Positions 58,299 through 64,000 of a stretch of DNA of 64,000 nt are shown here, one piece after another. Where the stretch lies: assembly GCA_050011635.1 (NCBI GenBank), contig JBEKIU010000001.1, positions 20,118 through 84,117 on the forward strand, written 5' to 3'. Each line of letters opens with the position of its first letter. Position 1 is the first letter of the stretch. The stretch is from Bog-756 sp050011635 (GTDB lineage Bacteria > Actinomycetota > Acidimicrobiia > Acidimicrobiales > RAAP-2). Under the pieces are notes generated by a model that saw only the letters and a list, made by a program, of their open reading frames with translations, was not told the origin of the DNA and ran no database searches. The translations under genes and the position numbers were made by a program.

Positions 58299-59765
58299 TC
58301 AACCGGAGGTGACCGGGATGCGCACCCGATGCGACGGCCGCGCCGTCACATCCAGCAACCGGCCCGTGAGGTGATGGCGGCCGGCGCCGGTCACCGCGAT
58401 GTCGGCGAACGAACCACTGGTCGCCGGGCGCCCCTCGACCGGGTCGAAGTGGACGAGCTTGTTCTGGCTGGTCCGGCCAGTCATCAGACCGGGGTCCCGT
58501 CTCGAGGGTCCTTCCACAACCACCTCCTCGACCTGTCCGATCCGGTCGCGGTGGCGGGCCATCGCCGATCGCTCGACCACCACGCGGAGTCTCGCGAATC
58601 GTTCCGCCACCACCTCCGGCGGCACGAACAGGTCCTCCATGGACGCCGCCCTGGTCCCAGGTCGGGGGGAAAAGATGAAGGTGTAGGCACTGTCGTACGA
58701 CGCTTCGGCCGCCACTTCGAGCGTGCGCTCGAAGTCGTCCTCGGACTCGCCGGGGAACCCGACGATGAGATCGGTGGTCACGGCCAGATCCGGGATGGCC
58801 GCACGGGCTTCGCCCAGTCGGGCCAGGTACCGCGCCGCAGTGTAGCCACGGCGCATAGCGGCCAGGACCGCGTCGGAGCCCGACTGCAACGGGAGATGCA
58901 GGTGGTTGCAGACCTCGGCCGTCTCGGCCATGGCCGCGATCGTCTCGGACCGGAGGTCCTTCGGATGGGGGCTGGTGAACCGCACCCGGCGGATGCCCTC
59001 CACCGCCCCGACCGACCGCAGCAGGCCGGCGAAGAGGGGGCGGCGGCGGGTCAGGTCCCGCCCGTAGGAGTTCACGTTCTGGCCGAGCAGCGTCACCTCG
59101 GTGACGCCCCGCCCGGCCAAGGCACGCACCTCGGCCAGCAGGTCGTCCTTCTGACGCGAGACCTCGCCACCGCGGACCGAGGGGACGATGCAGAACGCAC
59201 AGGAATTGTCGCAGCCGGTCTGGATGGTCACCCACGCCGCATAGGGAAGGTCCCTCACCGCGGCCAGGGCGGCCACCTGTTGGTCGTCGGCCGTCGGATC
59301 GGCGGCCGGCAGCGGCTCGTCGAGTATCTCGACCACCGGGCCCGATGACGCGGCCTGCCGGAGCAGTGCCGGCGCCCGGGTGAGGTTGTGGGTCCCGAAC
59401 ACGACGTCGACATGGGCGGCCCGCTCCCGGATCCGTTCCTTGTCCATCTGGGCCAGGCATCCCCCCACCGCGATCTGCATATCGGGCCGGCTCTCCCGCA
59501 ACGTCTTCAGGTTGCCCAGGTGGCCGTAGAACTTGTTGTCGGCGTTCTCACGGATGCAACAGGTGTTGAACACCACGACGTCGGCCGACTCGAGATCCGG
59601 GGTGGCCACCAGGCCGTCTGCGATCAGCGCGCCGGCCAGCCGCTCCGAGTCGTGATCGTTCATCTGGCAGCCGAAGGTACGGATGTGGAACGTCCGAGGC
59701 GTCGATGACGGACGATCGGTCCGCGGGTCGGGGTCGGCGCCGGGGGTGGGGGGTGCCTCGTTCAC
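58299..59765 (-). CDS. miaB: tRNA-2-methylthio-N6-dimethylallyladenosine synthase
   Basis: Radical-SAM methylthiotransferase acting on the MiaA product. The N-terminal UPF0004 domain (RTFGCQMNDHDSERLAG, FNTCCIRENADNKFYG, VGGCLAQ) binds one iron-sulfur cluster; the radical-SAM motif is CDNSCAFCIVP; a TRAM domain closes the C-terminus. 488 residues from GTG 59765, which follows a TATCCT -10 element (59778-59773) by eight bases: probably leaderless. Confidence 0.95.
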   Translation of the reverse strand: MNEAPPTPGADPDPRTDRPSSTPRTFHIRTFGCQMNDHDSERLAGALIADGLVATPDLESADVVVFNTCCIRENADNKFYGHLGNLKTLRESRPDMQIAVGGCLAQMDKERIRERAAHVDVVFGTHNLTRAPALLRQAASSGPVVEILDEPLPAADPTADDQQVAALAAVRDLPYAAWVTIQTGCDNSCAFCIVPSVRGGEVSRQKDDLLAEVRALAGRGVTEVTLLGQNVNSYGRDLTRRRPLFAGLLRSVGAVEGIRRVRFTSPHPKDLRSETIAAMAETAEVCNHLHLPLQSGSDAVLAAMRRGYTAARYLARLGEARAAIPDLAVTTDLIVGFPGESEDDFERTLEVAAEASYDSAYTFIFSPRPGTRAASMEDLFVPPEVVAERFARLRVVVERSAMARHRDRIGQVEEVVVEGPSRRDPGLMTGRTSQNKLVHFDPVEGRPATSGSFADIAVTGAGRHHLTGRLLDVTARPSHRVRIPVTSG

Positions 59766-59865
59766 CGGGCCCAGGATACGACCCTGCAGCCACCGGGTCG
59801 GCAACGCCGGGTCGGACTGGAGGTCCACCCTCGGGGAGAGGGCCCCGAAGGCTCCCGGCACCGGT

Positions 59866-60216
59866 CTACGGGTGCGATGCCTCCACCACGGTATGGATCC
59901 CTCCCCGCACCAGCCAGTCCGTCGTCACCGTCATCCGGCGGGGCGCGATGGCCGCCACCAGGTCGTCGAGGATTCTGTTGGTCATGTCCTCGTGGAAGCC
60001 GCCTTCGTTGCGGTAGCTCCACAGGTACAGCTTGAGCGACTTGAGCTCCACCAGCGACTGGTCGGGCACGTAGGACACGGTGACGGTGGCGAAGTCAGGT
60101 TGGCCGGTCAGGGGGCAGAGACAGGTGAACTCGGGAGATTCGCACCGGACTTCGTAGTCGCGGCCGGGGTGCGAGTTGGCCACGGTAAGAAGCTCTCTGG
60201 TCGGTTCGCTGGGCAT
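59866..60216 (-). CDS. queF: NADPH-dependent 7-cyano-7-deazaguanine reductase
   Basis: Short (YkvM-type) QueF of 116 residues, which makes preQ1 for queuosine. The nucleophile Cys is in EFTCLCPLTGQPDFA (about 29-43), and ELKSLKLYLWSYRNEGGFHEDMTN is the family core. No queC, queD or queE is in the window, and no preQ1 riboswitch is recognised upstream. Confidence 0.94.
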   Translation of the reverse strand: MPSEPTRELLTVANSHPGRDYEVRCESPEFTCLCPLTGQPDFATVTVSYVPDQSLVELKSLKLYLWSYRNEGGFHEDMTNRILDDLVAAIAPRRMTVTTDWLVRGGIHTVVEASHP

Positions 60217-60240
60217 GGACGTCGGCCGTCGTGTAGGCCG

Positions 60241-61155
60241 TCAGCCGGCGTTGAAGTCGTAGACGTCGGCCGAACCACCACGGTCGATGACCAGACCGTG
60301 CATGTCGGGATGCAGCACCAGGACCTGCCCGGCGATACCGGCCGCGGCCAGCGCTCCCTGTGCGGCGGCCTGCACGTTGTGGGCCTCGGCCTGCTTGCAG
60401 ATGCCGAGGAGGGAGGGGCCGGCGCCCGACCAGCAGACGGCGAGCGCACCGCCCTCGGCCATCCCGGCCAGCAGCTTCGGAGCGGCGGGGAAAAGCGGGC
60501 TGCGGTAGTCCTGATGCAGGCGGTCCTCCGTGGCCTCGCTGATCAGGACCCGGCTGTCGGCCAACCCCGCGATCAACAGAGCCATCCGCGAGAGATTGAA
60601 GGCGGCACTCTCGCGCGAGACCTCGTTCGGCAACGCCTGGCGGGCCCGCGACGTGGACAGGCTCACGTCGGGCACGATGACCACGAAGGCCAGGCTCACG
60701 TCCAGTGGTAGCCGGACCGCCTGGACCCCGCCCTTGACCCGGGCCGCCGCCACCAGGCCCCCGACCATCGACGCAGCGGCATTGTCGGGATGACCGTCCA
60801 TGCGCGCGGCCACCCCCAGGGGGTCCTCGGCACCCGCGGCGGCGGCGGCGGCAACGGCCAGCGCGGCAGAGGAACCGAGACCCCTGGCCACCGGTATCTG
60901 GGACCGTACGGTGATGGACAGGCGTTCGGTCCCGGCCACCTCGATGGCCACCCGGGCGGCGAGGTGCGAGGGATCGTCGGACAGGCCCGCACCTTCGCCC
61001 TCGGAACGGACGTTGAGCCGGGCAGCCGGTTCCACCTCGACCTCGACGTAGAGGTCGAGTGCGATGGCCAGGGTGTCGAAGCCGGGGCCGAGGTTGGCAG
61101 CCGACGCTGGAGCTCGTGCGCGCACACCGACACGGTACTCGTCGTGGGTTGCCAC
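60241..61155 (-). CDS. thrB: Homoserine kinase
   Basis: GHMP kinase of threonine synthesis. APASAANLGPGFDTLAIAL is the N-terminal motif, PVARGLGSSAALAVAAAAA the ATP loop and SGAGPSLLGI the C-terminal motif. 304 residues from GTG 61155; the frame is open to 61236, so the start is not certain. hom and thrC are not in the window, so thrB is separated from them here. Confidence 0.9.
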   Translation of the reverse strand: MATHDEYRVGVRARAPASAANLGPGFDTLAIALDLYVEVEVEPAARLNVRSEGEGAGLSDDPSHLAARVAIEVAGTERLSITVRSQIPVARGLGSSAALAVAAAAAAGAEDPLGVAARMDGHPDNAAASMVGGLVAAARVKGGVQAVRLPLDVSLAFVVIVPDVSLSTSRARQALPNEVSRESAAFNLSRMALLIAGLADSRVLISEATEDRLHQDYRSPLFPAAPKLLAGMAEGGALAVCWSGAGPSLLGICKQAEAHNVQAAAQGALAAAGIAGQVLVLHPDMHGLVIDRGGSADVYDFNAG

Positions 61156-61208
61156 GGGCGGAACTGCGGTGGCGGCCGGCCTGCCTGCTGACGGGCCGGG
61201 AGAAGCCG

Positions 61209-62804
61209 TCAGCCGTGGACCAGGCGCCACCACCACGACGGCTCGGGCAGGGTACCGGTGATCGTGAGGGGAACGGACTCGATCTGCTGGCCCAGCGCGT
61301 AGAGCGCGTCACCGGCCCGGTGGCCGGCCACGGCCCCGGGGGGAACGACGCCGAACCTCACGACCGCGGCGACCTTCTGTCCCGGCCACCCGAGCAGCCA
61401 CGCACCCTGCGTGGTGACCGCCCCCACCCGGTGGGACATACCGTTCCAGTCAGCGGAGGCCGACATGAGCACTTGGCCGCGGGTGGCCACCGGCACCTGG
61501 ACCACGGCCGCCTTGGAGGCATCGAGGAGCGTCTCGACGATAGGCCCTGCGTAGCGGAGCGGGTACATGATCTCGAGGTCGTTCGTCGGAACGGTGGTCG
61601 TGGTGGTCGAGGGAAGCGCCGCCGCCGGGTGGCCCGGGTGCGTCCCGGCCGCGGCCGGCGGGGTCGGCTTGGGCGCCACCGGGGCGGGTACGTGCTGGCC
61701 CAGCGCCGAGGCGAGCACCAGGACCGACCGCCCGCCGATGACCCGGTACGCGGCCAGCACCATGCACCCGCCGGCCTGGGACGTATAGCCGGACTTCACG
61801 CCGACCACCCCGTCGCTCCCGATCTCGGTCACGATGTTGTGCACGGTGCCCACCAGCGGAAGGTTCACGGTGGACAGGCTCACGACGTGGGCGAACGCCG
61901 GGATGCTCATCCCTTCGGCGGCGATGCGCAAGGTGTCGGCCGCCGTCGAGACGGACTGCGGGTCGTAGCCGCTGGCGTCGGCGTAGTGGGTGTGGTCGGC
62001 GCCGAGGGACGCGGCCAGCGCGTTCATCTTGGCCACGAAGGCGGGCACGCTCCCGGCGTCCCACATGGCCAGGCTGTAGGCGATGTCGTTGGCCGACTGG
62101 TTCATCAGTGCCTCGAGCATCTGGAACTCGGTCAGTTTCTCGCCCACCTGGATGGGAATGTTCGACTCGTCGTTGTCGATGTCGTAGTCGTACTCGGCCA
62201 CGTCGGCCTGCGTGACGGTGATCGTTGGCCCTGCCTCGCCCGGGGCCAGGGGATGTTCACGGAGGATGACCACGGCGTTGGCCATCTTGGTCAGCGACGC
62301 GATGGGGACCGGCACCTCGGGTCCCGACTGCGCCGCGTACCCGAGCGCGGGGATCGCCACCGCGCCCTGTCCCACCGTCGGCCACGGGAGGGTGGGGGCC
62401 ACCCCGGGCACCGTGAGGGACGCCGGGAGGGAGGACACCAACCGGGGACGGGCCAGCGGCCGGTTGATCCGCTGGGCGGCGACCAGCCCACCTGCGGCCA
62501 GGATCACGGCGACGGCCAGGATCAGCCACGGCCAGAGGTGGCGACGGTGCCGGGTACGGTGCCTCCGGGAATGAGGCCGGGCACCTCCGGGGGCGGCGTC
62601 GAGCCCGGGCGAGACCGCTCCCACCGGTTCGCTGACGGCGAGGCCGGCGGTCGGCGGGCTGCCGGCCAGCGGATCGGAGGCGGTGATGTCCACCGCATCC
62701 GCGTTGAGCAGCGGGGTCGCTGCCCGGGTGGCAACGGGTTCGGCCGCCTCCGGCTCCGCACGCGACACAGCCGTTCCGGACGCTGCCGGAGCCGACAACG
62801 CCAC
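61209..62804 (-). CDS. D-alanyl-D-alanine carboxypeptidase (peptidase S11, PBP5-like) with N-terminal membrane anchor
   Basis: 531 residues: a long cytoplasmic tail (about 1-88), one membrane helix (LILAVAVILAAGGLVAAQ, about 94-111), then the S11 domain with SLTK in IASLTKMANA, SAN in NQSANDIAYS and KSG in GVKSGYTSQAG. It trims the terminal D-Ala of wall stem peptides outside the membrane. Most PBP5 enzymes have a signal peptide and a C-terminal anchor; the N-terminal anchor is typical of actinobacterial forms. A Pro/Ala/Thr stretch (about 375-410) precedes the C-terminal domain. Confidence 0.9.
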   Translation of the reverse strand: MALSAPAASGTAVSRAEPEAAEPVATRAATPLLNADAVDITASDPLAGSPPTAGLAVSEPVGAVSPGLDAAPGGARPHSRRHRTRHRRHLWPWLILAVAVILAAGGLVAAQRINRPLARPRLVSSLPASLTVPGVAPTLPWPTVGQGAVAIPALGYAAQSGPEVPVPIASLTKMANAVVILREHPLAPGEAGPTITVTQADVAEYDYDIDNDESNIPIQVGEKLTEFQMLEALMNQSANDIAYSLAMWDAGSVPAFVAKMNALAASLGADHTHYADASGYDPQSVSTAADTLRIAAEGMSIPAFAHVVSLSTVNLPLVGTVHNIVTEIGSDGVVGVKSGYTSQAGGCMVLAAYRVIGGRSVLVLASALGQHVPAPVAPKPTPPAAAGTHPGHPAAALPSTTTTTVPTNDLEIMYPLRYAGPIVETLLDASKAAVVQVPVATRGQVLMSASADWNGMSHRVGAVTTQGAWLLGWPGQKVAAVVRFGVVPPGAVAGHRAGDALYALGQQIESVPLTITGTLPEPSWWWRLVHG

Positions 62805-62824
62805 ATCGGGCCCGTCGCCCTTGC

Positions 62825-64000
62825 TCAGCGGGCGTCCAATTCCTCGGGCGTCATGAGCACGGCACGCGCCTTGGAACCTTCTGATGGCCCGACCACGCCC
62901 CGGCGTTCCATCAGGTCCATCAAGCGGCCCGCACGGGCGAACCCGACCCGAAGTTTGCGTTGCAGCATGGACGTGGAGCCAAGCTGGGACCGGACGACGA
63001 GCTCCATGGCCTGGTCGAGGAGGTCGTCATCGCCGTCCTCACCGTCGGACCTCGACCCCCCTACGCCGACCACCTCTTCGATGCCGGCGACCACTTCCAT
63101 GGGCCGCTGGCGCTTCCAGTGGGCGGTCACGGCCCGGACCTCCTCCTCACTCACCCAGGGGCCCTGCAGGCGCTGCGGGTTCGAGGACGACGCCGACAAC
63201 AGCAGCATGTCGCCCTTCCCGATCAAGCGCTCGGCCCCGCCCTGGTCGAGGATCACCCGGCTGTCCGCCTGGGTGGAGACCGAGAAGGCCATCCGCGAGG
63301 GGATGTTGGCCTTGATCACGCCGGTGATCACGTCCACCGACGGCCGCTGGGTGGCCAGCACCAGATGGATGCCGACCGCCCGGGCCATCTGGGCGATGCG
63401 GCAGACCGACTCTTCGACATCGCGCGCCGCCACCATCATGAGGTCGTTCAGCTCGTCCACGACGATCAGGATGAAGGGCAGTCGCTGGTAGCGGGCCTCC
63501 ACACCGGCTTCGCTGTCCTCCTCCTCCTCGTCCGTCCCGGTGCCCCGCATCCGGAGCTGGTACGCCTCCTCGTAGTCGTCCAGGTCGCCGCTGTCGTATC
63601 CCGCGTTGTAGCCGGTGATGTCGCGCATCCCCACCTCGGCGAGCAGGTCGTAGCGACGCTCCATCTCGGTCACCGCCCAGCTCAGCGCGTTGGCCGCCTT
63701 CTTCGGATCCACCACCACTTGGGTCAACAGGTGGGGAAGGTCGTTGTACTGACCGAGCTCGACCCGCTTCGGATCGACCAGGATGAGGCGGACCTGGTCG
63801 GGGGTGGCCCGGGTCAGGATCGAGGTCAGCACTGAGTTGATACACGAGGACTTGCCGGAGCCGGTGGCCCCCGACACCAGCACGTGGGGCATCTCGGCCA
63901 GGTTGGCCATGTAGGCCCGCCCGGCGATGTCCCGGCCCAGCGCCACCTCCAGGGGGTGGTGGGCGGCGGCGGCCTCCGGCGAGGCCAGGATGTCCCCCAG
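62825..64000 (-). CDS. ftsK: DNA translocase FtsK/SpoIIIE (partial; N-terminus beyond the window)
   Basis: The C-terminal 391 residues are present and open to the window edge. Walker A is SGATGSGKSSCIN, Walker B is IVVDELNDLMM (most FtsK read DELADLMM), then RAVGIHLVLATQRPSVDVITGVIKANIPSRMAF and a gamma winged-helix domain (LLDQAMELVVRSQLGSTSMLQRKLRVGFARAGRLMDLM) that reads orienting DNA motifs. It pumps chromosome ends through the septum. An acidic insert (DEEEEDSEAG) lies between the Walker motifs. The membrane part lies outside the window. Confidence 0.94.
   Translation of the reverse strand: MGDILASPEAAAAHHPLEVALGRDIAGRAYMANLAEMPHVLVSGATGSGKSSCINSVLTSILTRATPDQVRLILVDPKRVELGQYNDLPHLLTQVVVDPKKAANALSWAVTEMERRYDLLAEVGMRDITGYNAGYDSGDLDDYEEAYQLRMRGTGTDEEEEDSEAGVEARYQRLPFILIVVDELNDLMMVAARDVEESVCRIAQMARAVGIHLVLATQRPSVDVITGVIKANIPSRMAFSVSTQADSRVILDQGGAERLIGKGDMLLLSASSSNPQRLQGPWVSEEEVRAVTAHWKRQRPMEVVAGIEEVVGVGGSRSDGEDGDDDLLDQAMELVVRSQLGSTSMLQRKLRVGFARAGRLMDLMERRGVVGPSEGSKARAVLMTPEELDAR

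Overview
The window is a 64 kb piece of a chromosome from a high-GC Gram-positive bacterium of the phylum Actinomycetota. The class is inferred as Acidimicrobiia or a close relative. Evidence is the combination of a bacterial proteasome activator (Bpa), DUF3151 and DUF3040 proteins, a group 2 (SigB-like) sigma factor, the lexA / LysM protein / nrdR gene order known from mycobacteria, and an ftsZ-pgeF-yggS-sepF-yggT-divIVA-traR-lspA-rluD order typical of the phylum. Start codons are often GTG or TTG. Many neighbouring genes overlap by four bases (ATGA or GTGA), so translational coupling is the rule. I see no transposon, phage, CRISPR array, rRNA or tRNA; this is core chromosome.

Layout. 1-4.3 kb: flavin reductase (partial), a lipoprotein, DUF3151, tyrS, and a carotenoid oxygenase. 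4.4-12.5 kb: an LCP cell-wall ligase, then a menaquinone cluster menD / menH / menA-menB / menE in alternating orientation, and an SDR dehydrogenase. 12.5-17.5 kb: a 13-bp tandem repeat in a divergent promoter region, then a thioredoxin-domain (YyaL/SPATA20) protein, an unknown protein, a phosphodiesterase and bpa. 17.6-24.4 kb: dnaE, an unknown protein, an Rrf2 regulator, a histidine phosphatase and a SigB-like sigma factor. 24.5-44.3 kb (minus strand): rluD, lspA, traR/dksA, divIVA, yggT, sepF, yggS, pgeF, and the dcw cluster ftsZ-ftsQ-murB-murC-murG-ftsW-mraY-murE-ftsI-ftsL-rsmH-mraZ. murD and murF are missing from it. 44.5-51.8 kb: a lipoate-ligase-like protein, HNH endonuclease, a small protein, ROK kinase, DUF3040, dinB, PIG-L deacetylase, nrdR, a LysM protein and lexA. 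51.9-64 kb (minus strand): dapE-dapD, dapC, hflX-dapF-miaA, miaB, queF, thrB, a D,D-carboxypeptidase and the C-terminal part of ftsK.

How the genes work together. The main theme is cell-wall precursor supply and division: meso-diaminopimelate (dapC, dapD, dapE, dapF) feeds MurE; MurC, MurE, MraY and MurG build lipid II; FtsW, FtsI, FtsQ, FtsL, FtsZ, SepF and DivIVA place and polymerise it; the LCP ligase and carboxypeptidase finish the wall. A second theme is respiration (menaquinone). A third is DNA damage: lexA, a LysM protein matching the mycobacterial SOS division inhibitor by position, dinB, dnaE and nrdR.

The most unusual item is a 29-bp inverted repeat (27 of 29 matching) at 43334-43461. 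In the mraZ-rsmH mRNA it should fold into a stem that buries both the Shine-Dalgarno sequence and the AUG of rsmH, with a second perfect 9-bp hairpin in its loop. It lies downstream of a textbook sigma-A promoter carrying a row of 10-bp-spaced MraZ boxes. Other notable items are a 20-bp palindrome over the menE -10 element, a 17-bp repeat that makes a chain of ATGA-linked mini-ORFs in front of dapC, four LexA boxes between lexA and the LysM gene, and several promoters placed for leaderless transcripts.
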